This document shows, piece after piece, positions 1 through 8,538 of a stretch of 18,845 bases of DNA (position 1 is its first letter; every line of letters begins with the position of its first letter). Where the stretch lies: contig CAYLOP010000050.1 in the NCBI GenBank assembly GCA_964385305.1, positions 1 through 18,845 on the forward strand. The letters run 5' to 3'. The position numbers and the translations under genes were made by a program. This DNA comes from CAYLOP01 sp964385305 (GTDB lineage Bacteria > Chloroflexota > Anaerolineae > Anaerolineales > E44-bin32). The notes under the pieces were generated by a model that did no database searches, was not told the DNA's origin, and worked only from the letters and a program-made list of their open reading frames with translations.

Positions 1-1
1 C

Positions 2-1858
2 TATCAAAATGGCGTGGAGACAGAGTGGATGCTCAAGGGGCTGAGCACATACATCGCCAAACCGATTGACAACGGGCTCAGTGAAAAAACTGTCGCCATG
101 TCGCTCAAAGAGCTCCGCAAGATCGTTTTGCAGGAACTGCCGTACAATCTCCGCACACTGCCTTCGGATCACGTATGTGAAGCCGACGAGCTTGAAATCT
201 TGAAAGCCTTCACATGGGACACCATACGTTACTTGGTTTTCACCTATGGATCGGATGCCCTTCAAACCCTATTACAGGCGTTGGCGGGTGGGCAAGACGT
301 AGACCATGCGGTGCACGCTGCAACAGGCATCACATTGGACATGTTCACACAGGCGTGGCAGGAATCCTTTTCCCTCGGACATGCCTCACAAGACTGGATT
401 GATATCGTGATGGCTTTCGACCCGGATCAAGCCCTTGAACACATCACGCTTCTCTCAAGCCCTCAGAATCGTGGACGCCAGCCAGGCTCGCCCGGTGAAC
501 GTGCTGCCGCTGCCTATATCGCGGCATGGTTTGATCAATACGGTCTTACACCGCTCGTCTCTGACTCTGGCAACAAAGAGCGTGAACTGTCTTCTCCTCC
601 ATCGAACAAGGACACCTCGGTTTCCCAAGAAGACGTTCTACCAACATACACATATCTCCAGCCCTTCCCCATCCAATTCACCACCCTTCTATCGATCCCC
701 CAAATCGACCTCTACGACAGCGACGAGAACCGCCTCGGCTCATTGGTCTACCGACAAGGTTTCGGCCTCGTACCCGAGGCGATGAGTCTCGTGACCTGTG
801 CCTCCGGTGAGCTGGTTTGGGTTCGCGGGGAGTTCTCTGAGGGGATGAATTTAGATGGGCGGATCGTCTTGCGTAATCCCACAGGCGATCTGCCTGATGA
901 GATCGCACAAGCTTCCATGCACGGCGCCGGCGGTCTCCTACTGATCGGCACAGAGACCTCGACTCTCAAGCTCTTGAGTAAAGAACCGCTCCCGACCGAT
1001 TTTTCAAAGGACATCCCCATCCCAGTTCTAGAACTGACCCCCGCTGGCCTTGACCAGCTGCTTGCTCATCTTGGATATACCCGAAACAGTATTAGCAAGG
1101 CTCCAAAGGTGCTACCCCTCGGCTTTAACGTCCACATGCAAATCCCTCTCAGCCCCATGCAGCAGGGTAGTTCGGCGAATGTGCTCGGTTTTTTACCAGG
1201 ATCGGACCCGGAATTGAGCGACGAGGTGATCATACTCGGTGCTCACTACGACCATGTCGGAGATGATCCCAGTAAGTCGAATTGCAGCAACAACGCATTT
1301 CCTCTTGAACTGCTGGAGGATGGCAATTGTGTAGTTAGAGATGGATTACGATACCCTGGCACGAATGACGACTCGAGCGGTGTCGCCGTTATGCTCGAAA
1401 TCATTCGACTATGGGACGAATGGGATTATCGGCCTCGGCGGAGTGTCCTCTTCGCCGCCTGGGGTGCGCAAGAAGCCGGTGAACTCGGCTCGAGATATTA
1501 CGTACAGAATCCTGTCATCCCTTTGGAGCAAACACTGACGATGCTGCAACTTGAATCCGTGGGCGGCGGCAATGGGTACTACCTCGAAGCGCATTATGAA
1601 TGGGATCAAGATGCGCAGGTGCTCTTCCATCTCTCATCCATCGAGAGACTAGTGGAGGGGAGATTGGCACCCACAACCACACAGCTGCGAAATGACCATC
1701 AGCCCTTCGACGAGGCAGGGATCCCATCTATTTTGCTCACGTGGAGAGGTTCGCAAAGATTTAACTTGCCCGAAGGAATGGATGATGAGATCGACACGCA
1801 GAAGCTTGGTAAAACTGGGCGAATGGTGGCTCTTACGTTGATGACGCTTGCCAGATAG
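2..1858 (+). CDS. M28-family zinc aminopeptidase, 3' part (5' end outside window)
   Basis: The frame is open to the window edge, so only about 618 C-terminal residues are seen; a GTG at 14 is internal and not a convincing start. The first ~140 residues resemble the C-terminal helical part of a MA-type metallopeptidase-like domain (inferred). The M28 core follows and is interrupted by a PA-like insert (about 730-960). Probable di-zinc ligands are visible: GAHYDH near 1238-1255, NDDSSG near 1364-1381, the catalytic Glu in QEAGELGS near 1469-1492, LQLESVG near 1547 with Glu where Asp is usual, and the final His in NDHQPF near 1691-1708. The family removes N-terminal residues from peptides, usually outside the cytoplasm. 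The gene ends in TAG and is followed by a strong terminator. The fold is clear; the substrate is unknown. Confidence 0.85.
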   Translation, partial: YQNGVETEWMLKGLSTYIAKPIDNGLSEKTVAMSLKELRKIVLQELPYNLRTLPSDHVCEADELEILKAFTWDTIRYLVFTYGSDALQTLLQALAGGQDVDHAVHAATGITLDMFTQAWQESFSLGHASQDWIDIVMAFDPDQALEHITLLSSPQNRGRQPGSPGERAAAAYIAAWFDQYGLTPLVSDSGNKERELSSPPSNKDTSVSQEDVLPTYTYLQPFPIQFTTLLSIPQIDLYDSDENRLGSLVYRQGFGLVPEAMSLVTCASGELVWVRGEFSEGMNLDGRIVLRNPTGDLPDEIAQASMHGAGGLLLIGTETSTLKLLSKEPLPTDFSKDIPIPVLELTPAGLDQLLAHLGYTRNSISKAPKVLPLGFNVHMQIPLSPMQQGSSANVLGFLPGSDPELSDEVIILGAHYDHVGDDPSKSNCSNNAFPLELLEDGNCVVRDGLRYPGTNDDSSGVAVMLEIIRLWDEWDYRPRRSVLFAAWGAQEAGELGSRYYVQNPVIPLEQTLTMLQLESVGGGNGYYLEAHYEWDQDAQVLFHLSSIERLVEGRLAPTTTQLRNDHQPFDEAGIPSILLTWRGSQRFNLPEGMDDEIDTQKLGKTGRMVALTLMTLAR

Positions 1859-1890
1859 TGCATGCCCAAAGCAACCTAACATCAAATGCA

Positions 1891-1941
1891 CGCAAATGAC
1901 CGATCGCATCCCCTTCTCGCACTCGGCCATTTGCGTTTTTT
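1891..1941 (+). terminator. Rho-independent terminator after the M28 peptidase
   Basis: Two 13-base arms, 1891-1903 (CGCAAATGACCGA) and 1923-1935 (TCGGCCATTTGCG), pair with a single mismatch and are followed at once by six T (1936-1941). It lies 33 bases past the peptidase stop. No T tract is present on the opposite side, so it works rightward only. Confidence 0.85.
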
Positions 1942-2070
1942 GGTACCTGGAACGGCTCCCCAATATCGCTCATAGATAGGATGAGGGGCACGATTTATGG
2001 CGTGGCAGGGTTTTATACGAGCATCCAGCGCGCGGCTCGTACCTCATGCGCTCGGGACTATTTGTCTTTC

Positions 2071-3704
2071 CTACCCTTCACCTTGAGGCGTCGTTGGCAA
2101 CACAACCGTGAACGTGCTGCCTTCATCTTGCACGCTCTCGACCTCAACCTTACCACCATTAGCCTCGATCAGATTTTTTGAAATCACAAGCCCAAGGCCG
2201 ATCCCCTTTGGTTTGGTTGTGAATAACGGCAGGAATATACGCTCCATGCTCACATCGGGGATGCCGCATCCGTTGTCACGAACCGACAGCAGCACCTTCC
2301 CCCCCTCTTCGCGTCCCTCAATGGTCAATACCCCCTCTTCGCCACGCGGTTGCATGATATCAGGTGCCATCGCTTGATAGGCATTGGTGAAGAGATTTCC
2401 AAAGACCTGCTCAATCTGTTGAGGGTCAACGTACAATTGCGGAAGATCCGCGGAGAGCTTGACTGCGATGGTAATCTCACGAGGGGCAGGATATTTACCG
2501 AAGACATTCCGAATGATGTCGTCAGTAGAGACTGCCCTTCGATTGGGCTCTTTTACTTTTGAGAAGTCGAGCAGATCGGAGATAATTTTCTCGGCGTTAT
2601 ACAGCTCTGTATCGATAATTTCCAGATACTCGCCAACCTTGTCGTTGGAACGTATCAGGTTGCTTTTAAGGAAGTACAAGGCGTTGGAAATCACACTTAA
2701 GGGATTTCGTAACTCGTGCGCCACACCTCCGGCCATTTGACCCAGAGCGGCCAGCTATTGCTGGCGTAGCAGACGTTCCTGCACCTCTCCCAGGTCCCTC
2801 GTTCGCTCTTCCACCATTTGTTCCAAGCGCTCCGAATACTCCCTTAGCGCCTGATCCGCTTCGTAATGTTCCGTGATGTCCTTCCCTACAGCAAGCACAC
2901 CGATGATCTCTCCCTCAGCATCCTTCAGGGACGTATCAGCCCATTCAATCATGCACTCGCGGCCATCTTTTGTGATAATCGGATTGATTATGCCCCTCGT
3001 CCTCACATCCTTAAGCGCGACATCAAAAACACCCCGAATTCGCTTATGCTCCCTTTCCGGTAAGAACCTTTTTAACCAATCCTTGCCTTCAACTTCCTCT
3101 AATCGATAGCCTGAAATTTCTTCCATGTAGGGATTAAAGCGCACAATGCGTCCTTCTGGGTCATGTATGAGAATGATGGCCTGTGCGGTTTCCACAAGGC
3201 TTTTTCAAATTCCCGCTCACGCAGCAGTTCGTCCCTGACACGTTTCCTCACCGTGATATCTCGCAGCCCGAGCACCAAACCCACGCTGTGTTCTAACGCA
3301 TTAAAGACAGGTGAAGCCGTAAACATCACATACAGCCACGAACCATCTCGCTTTAATAACCGTATCTCCAGATGCTCATCTTCGATTTCTTGCAACGTTT
3401 CCAGGCGTTGTTGACACCCATCAAGATCGTCCTTATGGATCAAAGAGGTGAATTTCTTCGCCAACAATTCTTGCCGAGAATACCCGAGCATCTTGACCAA
3501 GATCCCGTTCACATATGTTGTTGTCAGAAGTTGATCGAGAATCAAAACACCTAACTTGAGGCGATCCAGCAGTGCAACCTCGCAACTCGCAATGGAGACC
3601 TCTCCGAACCGCGAAACCGCAGATTCCTCTAACTCACTCACCCTCTGGCGTAAAAGCTCCAACTCGGCTTCGAGACTACCGCCATCAACATTCTCCCTGC
3701 TCAC
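2071..3704 (-). pseudogene. PAS-PAS sensor histidine kinase, broken by a frameshift and an in-frame TAG
   Basis: Read as one gene this encodes about 544 residues of a cytoplasmic sensor kinase with no membrane segment. The GTG start at 3704 has a GGAGGG ribosome site just upstream. Order: short N-terminal coiled coil, PAS1 (about 3550-3240), PAS2 (about 3195-2870, with HDPEGRIVRFNPYMEEISGY), linker coiled coil, HisKA with phospho-acceptor His in GGVAHELRNPLS (about 2736-2700), and HATPase_c with N-box NLFTNAYQAM, DNGCGIP and KGIGLGL. Near 3195-3200 the sequence reads CTTGTGG where CTTGGTGG would keep the frame (EKALVETAQ), a one-base loss. At 2757-2755 a TAG replaces the residue in RQQ-x-LAALGQMAGG, commonly Lys. 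The downstream frame stays well conserved, so the damage is recent or a sequence error. No response-regulator gene is adjacent. Confidence 0.85.
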
Positions 3705-3751
3705 CGAAGAACCCTCCTCTGACTACACCCGCGAAAAACCCTCAAAGTCAT
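3701..3751 (-). CDS. Possible 16-residue leader peptide overlapping the kinase start
   Basis: A short frame begins at ATG 3751 (alternative ATG 3757) a few bases after a GGGGAGG ribosome-site sequence and ends with a TGA that overlaps the kinase GTG start in a GTGA arrangement. The peptide (MTLRVFRGC...) is Arg-rich and resembles nothing I recognise. Its good ribosome site and stop/start overlap would allow translational coupling, but a frame this short can arise by chance. Confidence 0.2.
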   Translation of the reverse strand: MTLRVFRGCSQRRVLR

Positions 3752-3757
3752 CGCCAT

Positions 3758-4209
3758 CCTCCCCTTTAAAACCGTAAGAAAACCAAGAAAATAACTACAC
3801 ATTCTAAATCTTTTACCATATAAAAATCGATCCGTCATTCCATACCATACATCCCTGGTCAAACAGTATTCACGACATTCGTCCATCTCTGTAATATGAA
3901 CCTGTGAAAAAGAAATGCCCATCTTATATCCGTAGAATTTAATCTACGCGCTCAATAAAGAGCCTCCTCGGGCTTTGTTCACTATCACCGCTGGAGTTAT
4001 TATCAATGGGTTGAGCGGTAGATGCATGCAGCGCCTTATGCATAAAAGCATGTATTGGTTTTTTGGAATCCTGTAAGCGCGATGACAACTTTAATCTATG
4101 CGGATATGCCAACCATAAACATCCTGCAAATGTGTGAACCCTTTCCTCAACTTGGGTGTAGAACAGATAAATGGGGTGCTTCGCTTGGATGAGGCACTTC
4201 CTAACCACA
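3758..4209. other. Intergenic region between divergent kinase and peptidase genes
   Basis: About 450 AT-richer bases carry no gene I can support. The leftward 107-codon frame across 3939-4262 has a composition unlike its neighbours and would run through the peptidase promoter and ribosome site. Short imperfect repeats of TGCAT occur near 4023-4055. No convincing kinase promoter was found. Confidence 0.5.
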
Positions 4210-4237
4210 TTGAAATGGATCGAACCACTTTTATACA
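4210..4237 (+). promoter_or_regulatory. Candidate sigma-70 promoter of the M28 lipoprotein gene
   Basis: TTGAAA (4210-4215) and TATACA (4232-4237) are separated by 16 bases, about 30 bases upstream of the ATG at 4268. A GGGAGG ribosome site lies at 4252-4257. Spacing is one short of the optimum, so this is a reasonable but unproven call. Confidence 0.45.
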
Positions 4238-4267
4238 CTTTCTTTATTATGTGGGAGGCCATGAACC

Positions 4268-6508
4268 ATGAGAAACCTGGCTCGACTGCTGGCGCTTGTT
4301 CTCATAACGCTCCTAACAGCATGCTCACCCTTATTAACACGCACCCCTGAGATTGCAGAAACTAAACCTACGTCGCAATCGAAAGATATTTACGCAAAGA
4401 TCTCGCAGGAACATCTTTTTAACACACTTGAGGCGTTGACATCGATTCAAGTCTATTCGGGATGGCGCAACTCGGCCTCGCTTGGTGAACGTGAAGCTTT
4501 GGACTTCATCGAGGGATCTCTGGATGGGATGCAATGGCTCGAGGGCGTGGGGATGTCACTTGAGCGTCAGGAGTTCAATGTATTTTTAGGCACCGAACTT
4601 TGGGAGTCACGCTTATTCCTAACAGCGGGTGACCAAGAAGTTGAGGTGCCTGCAGATGGCTTGAGAGGCCCACGGGATGACATCAAGAACGCCCTGCATT
4701 TTGATTCGGATGGGGAACTTAACGATCTAGACAAAAACCCCCTTTCGATTGATGGGGCTCCTATCCTCGTGGACACCTCTCGTCAAATCCAAGATCTCCA
4801 ACCCAATGAGATTCGAGATAAGGTCATCTTCCTCAACTACGCCCTCATCGATCGAATCACACAGGACCGTACCGCAGCCACTGCCCTGGCAGCGGAATTG
4901 ATTGAGAAGCGACCGGCCGGCCTGGTATTGGTTACCAGCTTCTCAAATCAACGGGGAGAAAGCCATGGCACTTTCATTGGGGATACGAGCGTGCTCGACA
5001 ACGTTGATGCGGAATTGCCTCCCACTTTATACGTTCGCCTTGAAGACCTTGAAGATGCCGGGATTAGAGCATTCAAGGATATTGAAGATATCGATAACGC
5101 CCACCTTGTTTGGGATGCCGATGTTCTCTCACCGGCGCCTTCTGCCAACCTGATCGCACATATCCCGGGAGAAGATCCATCACGAGCCGTTATCTTAGGC
5201 GCCCATATCGATAGTCCAAACGCCCCAGGCGCCATGGACGATGGGAGCGGATCGGCGGTCCTACTTGAGATCGCACGCGTCCTTGATGAAGCGAACTACC
5301 AACCCCCGCAGGATCTTTATCTCGTATGGTTCGGCTCTGAAGAGTTGGGGCTCTACGGCTCCTCGCACTTTGTAACAACGCACCAAGAATTGCTGGATCG
5401 AACCGTCGCCATGCTTGAGATCGACTGTCTGACAAGACCTTTAGATGGCATTGACGCCACCCTGGATTTGGTCGGATGGTCATATCGCGCTTTCGGTTAT
5501 CCGATCCTTGAATGGCCTGAATACCTCACCTATCTTGTCGGAAACGCGGGTATCAATACCTTCCCGGTCGATATTCCATATCCCTATTCGGATAACAGTG
5601 TGTTTGAAGCCTACGCAGTTCCAAATGCCGATCTTATTTACGAAAACGAATGGGATATGGAAAACGCGGGCGGTGTTCACTATGCGGGACATATCCATGA
5701 CCCGTACGATACTGTTGAACTGGCGGATGAAGTCGCTGATGTGCTCGTAGACATGACCCATATCGCGCTTAGCGCAGCAATTGAAATTCGTCCGGATCTC
5801 GAATTGCGTACTGCTCCAGAACCAGAGAAACGCGCGCTCTTTATCGCTAGTCATACAGAGTCTGTTCACATGACCCCATCCGCCTTCATGGACCTGGGCA
5901 AAGCTTTAGCCATGGAGGGTATCGACCTTGATGTGATCCCTTACGGACAGCCCGTGACAACTTCCGACCTCCAGGATGTAGACTTGGTTGTGGTTCTACC
6001 CATCCATGATTACCCCGCCCAAACTTGGGCAGATGACCTCTACGACGAAAGTTGGGAAGACGCCGAGCTTGTGGTCTTGGGTGACTACGTTTCGCAAGGA
6101 GGATTTCTCATCGTGACCAACAGCGCATATCGTATGAAATTCGGGGGGAATTTGTTGGACGCGAATGAAGATTGGGGTGACCAAAATCCACTCGTAACCT
6201 TTTTTGGAATCACATTCCAGGAAGGTACATATCACGGGAGGAAGATCCGCCTGGATACCAATCACCCGCTCATGGAAGGCGTAACCAACCTGACGTATCT
6301 CGAGGATAACGGGGTTCCATTCAGCAGCGCGGATGGGCGCGTGCTGGCATGGATCGATGAACTCCCCGTGATCGCCCTCAACGAAGGTGGAAGCTCCGGG
6401 GGTGATGTTCTCATCCTGGCCGACCTTGGCTTCTTGTTCTCAACGACAGAGGATCCGGTCAATATGCCTTTCTGGCAAAACCTGGCACGCTACGCAAAAG
6501 CGCGCTAG
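4268..6508 (+). CDS. Lipoprotein M28-family metallopeptidase with C-terminal accessory domain
   Basis: 746 residues. The N terminus is a bacterial lipoprotein signal: charged MRNLAR, hydrophobic core and lipobox LTAC with Cys19, so the protein is probably anchored outside the membrane. This signal fixes the start at 4268; an ATG at 4261 is out of frame. A PA-like insert occupies about 160-260. The M28 core (about 290-500) has the five metal ligands: H313 (GAHIDS), D324 (MDDGSG), E358/E359 (SEELGLYGS), D386 (LEIDCLT) and H477 (HIHDPYDTVE). Residues about 512-746 form an extra alpha/beta domain (ALFIASHTESVH..., LVVVLPIH, YVSQGGFLIVTNS) resembling the glutamine-amidotransferase-like or DUF4350-type folds often found in secreted proteins; no catalytic Cys is evident. 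It probably cleaves peptides for nutrition. It has the same core family as the gene at 2-1858 but a different domain layout, so it is not a simple tandem copy. Confidence 0.9.
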   Translation: MRNLARLLALVLITLLTACSPLLTRTPEIAETKPTSQSKDIYAKISQEHLFNTLEALTSIQVYSGWRNSASLGEREALDFIEGSLDGMQWLEGVGMSLERQEFNVFLGTELWESRLFLTAGDQEVEVPADGLRGPRDDIKNALHFDSDGELNDLDKNPLSIDGAPILVDTSRQIQDLQPNEIRDKVIFLNYALIDRITQDRTAATALAAELIEKRPAGLVLVTSFSNQRGESHGTFIGDTSVLDNVDAELPPTLYVRLEDLEDAGIRAFKDIEDIDNAHLVWDADVLSPAPSANLIAHIPGEDPSRAVILGAHIDSPNAPGAMDDGSGSAVLLEIARVLDEANYQPPQDLYLVWFGSEELGLYGSSHFVTTHQELLDRTVAMLEIDCLTRPLDGIDATLDLVGWSYRAFGYPILEWPEYLTYLVGNAGINTFPVDIPYPYSDNSVFEAYAVPNADLIYENEWDMENAGGVHYAGHIHDPYDTVELADEVADVLVDMTHIALSAAIEIRPDLELRTAPEPEKRALFIASHTESVHMTPSAFMDLGKALAMEGIDLDVIPYGQPVTTSDLQDVDLVVVLPIHDYPAQTWADDLYDESWEDAELVVLGDYVSQGGFLIVTNSAYRMKFGGNLLDANEDWGDQNPLVTFFGITFQEGTYHGRKIRLDTNHPLMEGVTNLTYLEDNGVPFSSADGRVLAWIDELPVIALNEGGSSGGDVLILADLGFLFSTTEDPVNMPFWQNLARYAKAR

Positions 6509-6990
6509 GTTGAATCATCCCGCTTTAGAGCTTGCCGCGGCAACTCAGCCATCCTTCCGCAACTTCTTTCATCACCCGATTAACCCGATGAAAGCACTGG
6601 ACGGCTCATGATATGGTTTTGTGTGTCAGTGGTTTGAATCAAAAGCCGTGCACAGGCTCATTCATGGCACCCTCGGCCAGCAAGATCGGGACGAAGTGGT
6701 TGCGACATGTTCGATTCTTGGGATAGATGCCATCTTCCATACCTCAAAAAGTTCCGGGCATCAATACACAATCCGCCACTTTCCAGAGAACCGACCAAGA
6801 TTCGCCCTCAAACTCCCCCTCCCAGCTACGAATCTGCGTGCTAGGATGAAATTTGACACAATGACCCTCGTCATATCTCCAGGATGACGATTCTCCCCAT
6901 ACAAAGTGTAACTCTGCACTATCCTTCTTGGCTTTAGTCACATAATCTAACCTTAAGACGTACCGCCAAGGACCACGCAATACTTTACAG
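6509..6990. other. Intergenic region before the b6/Rieske operon, with hairpins
   Basis: No gene is supported. A 12-base perfect palindrome TTGCCGCGGCAA lies at 6532-6543. An 8-bp inverted repeat CTTTCATC/GATGAAAG (6566-6573, 6587-6594) could form a hairpin after the peptidase gene, but no T tract follows, so a terminator is doubtful. A weak promoter-like pair TTGACA (6853-6858) and TATCTC (6874-6879), spacing 15, faces the operon. On the minus strand a frame across 6744-7037 reads like a worn protein segment (see findings). Confidence 0.4.
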
Positions 6991-7013
6991 ACCGGCAAAT
7001 GGTTCCTGCCGGT
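6991..7013 (+). promoter_or_regulatory. Stem-loop just upstream of the cytochrome b6 ribosome site
   Basis: ACCGGCA (6991-6997) and TGCCGGT (7007-7013) form a perfect 7-bp stem with a 9-base loop. It ends about 12 bases before the AAAGGAGAGG ribosome site of the first operon gene. It could stabilise the mRNA or modulate initiation; a role is inferred from position only. Confidence 0.35.
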
Positions 7014-7037
7014 TTCCCTTACCTTAAAGGAGAGGGG

Positions 7038-8036
7038 ATGAAACAACGCCGTCGTATTGCTATCGCTGTCCTCACAATCATGATGCTTGCGCTTGCCTTA
7101 ATTGTGATCGTCGCACCGCGCGCATTGGCCAATGCCTCCTCTACAGATCTCGCAGATGAACAAGAAATTCTAACTGGCTTCAGTGAGACAGCCATTCTCA
7201 TGGAAGCTGCGCCACCACCCCCAGAGAAGGACCCTTGCCAGCATTGCCACTTATCCGGGTCAATCGAAGATATGTGGACTCCGGTGTGGCGCTGGGCGTT
7301 GTTTGGCTTCATGGGACTTGTCTTCGCCTATGGAACCTACCGTGCAGGATCAGTTTTGATAACTCGTAAGCCCTGGAAGCCGATCTGGGTACGAGCAGTC
7401 GAATGGGTCGACGAGCGCTACAGCGTAGTTGAACCCATCGGCAAGATCCTCGCCAAACCCGTGCCGCGCTTTGCCACACATTGGATGTACTGCTTAGGCG
7501 GGATCACTTTTCTCCTCTTTGCCATTCAAGGCATCACCGGCACGCTACTGGCTTTCTATTACAAACCCACACCTGCAGAAGCCTTCGCTAGCATCCAATT
7601 CATCGAAAACGAAGTCCGCTTCGGGGCTGCTATCCGCGCCATCCACCATTGGTCGGCCAATGGCATGGTTGTCATGGTGATCGCACATATGTTGCGTGTC
7701 TTCCTGACCGGTGCTTTCAAGGCCCCCCGCGAATTGAACTGGATCAGCGGCGTCACGCTTTTCATCATCACATTGGGATTCGGGTTGACAGGTTATCTTT
7801 TGCCATGGGATCAGCGCGCATTCTGGGCGACTACGGTATCCACCGGGATCGCCGGCGGCATCCCTCAAATTGGAGACTTGGCCTTGGTTTTCATGCGAGG
7901 CGGCTGGGAGGTGACGGCAATAACACTCAGCCGTTTCTACGCCCTGCACGTACTCGTCCTGCCGCTCTTGATCGTCGTGCTGCTCTTCATGCACTTCTGG
8001 ATGGTGCGACGCCAGGGCATTGCCCGGCCGTTGTAA
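7038..8036 (+). CDS. petB: Cytochrome b6-type subunit with N-terminal CxxCH extension
   Basis: 332 residues from ATG 7038, which follows AAAGGAGAGGGG; the longer frame from 6999 has no ribosome site. The core (about 140-332) is a four-helix cytochrome b6: heme ligands H203 and H217 (13 between) and H304 and H319 (14 between, the b6-type spacing), plus Cys152 in YCLGGIT, where b6 proteins attach the extra heme ci covalently. Added in front are a signal/anchor helix (7-27), an exported segment with one heme-c motif CQHCH (67-71), and a second membrane helix (about 84-103) that returns the chain to the cytoplasmic side, consistent with b6 topology. The protein should oxidise menaquinol and move electrons across the membrane with subunit IV and Rieske, encoded next. 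The short c-heme segment is not the usual separate cytochrome c1 or f. Confidence 0.93.
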   Translation: MKQRRRIAIAVLTIMMLALALIVIVAPRALANASSTDLADEQEILTGFSETAILMEAAPPPPEKDPCQHCHLSGSIEDMWTPVWRWALFGFMGLVFAYGTYRAGSVLITRKPWKPIWVRAVEWVDERYSVVEPIGKILAKPVPRFATHWMYCLGGITFLLFAIQGITGTLLAFYYKPTPAEAFASIQFIENEVRFGAAIRAIHHWSANGMVVMVIAHMLRVFLTGAFKAPRELNWISGVTLFIITLGFGLTGYLLPWDQRAFWATTVSTGIAGGIPQIGDLALVFMRGGWEVTAITLSRFYALHVLVLPLLIVVLLFMHFWMVRRQGIARPL

Positions 8037-8079
8037 AAGAGGACATCGACTTCGCCACAAACCGAAAGAGGGAGGCACG

Positions 8080-8481
8080 ATGTCAGACACGGATTTAGAA
8101 CAAGACGAGAATACGATCCCCTTCTATCCTGATCACGTAGGTACCGAGGCCAAGGTCGCTGTCGGTGTCCTTGTGATTGTGGTGATTGTTGGTGTATTGG
8201 GCATGATTGCACCCGTCGGTTTGGGCGAACCGGCGGATCCTATGAACACCCCAGCGCATGTTAAACCGGAATGGTATTTCTTATTCCTCTACCAGTTGTT
8301 GAAGTATGTCTCAAAGACAGCCGGGGTGATCATTCCCTTTGTGGGATTGGCTCTGTTGATGTTATGGCCATTCCTGGATCGAAAACAGGACACCCGCATC
8401 GCACGTCGCAATCGCATCATCCTCGTCGTCATTGTTTTCATCGCCATCGTTGTTCTGACAGTGTTAGGTGAGATCACATAG
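8080..8481 (+). CDS. petD: Cytochrome b6f-type subunit IV
   Basis: 133 residues from ATG 8080, which has a strong GAGGGAGG ribosome site; an in-frame ATG at 8020 overlaps the previous gene without one. The protein carries PEWYF (63-67), the quinol-site motif of subunit IV and of the C-terminal half of cytochrome b, then three predicted membrane helices (about 26-45, 83-98, 112-131). It completes the split cytochrome b begun by the previous gene, 43 bases upstream, so the complex is b6f-type (split) rather than bc1-type (fused). The gene ends in TAG. Confidence 0.92.
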   Translation: MSDTDLEQDENTIPFYPDHVGTEAKVAVGVLVIVVIVGVLGMIAPVGLGEPADPMNTPAHVKPEWYFLFLYQLLKYVSKTAGVIIPFVGLALLMLWPFLDRKQDTRIARRNRIILVVIVFIAIVVLTVLGEIT

Positions 8482-8538
8482 AATCAACCATCCATCCTAC
8501 CCGACATCCAACATTCCACTAAGTGTAGGGAGTACTTC

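Noticed and set aside
2017..2040. 6-bp hairpin ACGAGC/GCTCGT after the kinase as a terminator
   Set aside because: Short stem followed by A-rich rather than T-rich sequence on the relevant strand.
3939..4262. Minus-strand frame of 107 codons between the kinase and the M28 lipoprotein
   Set aside because: No ribosome site or known motif, and it covers the promoter and ribosome site of the divergent peptidase gene.
6621..6887. Plus-strand frame of 88 codons
   Set aside because: No ribosome site, no recognisable motif, and composition unlike neighbouring genes.
7545..8090. Minus-strand frame of 181 codons
   Set aside because: It is antisense to the clear cytochrome b6 gene; its His/Asp/Gln-rich content is the mirror of hydrophobic codons.
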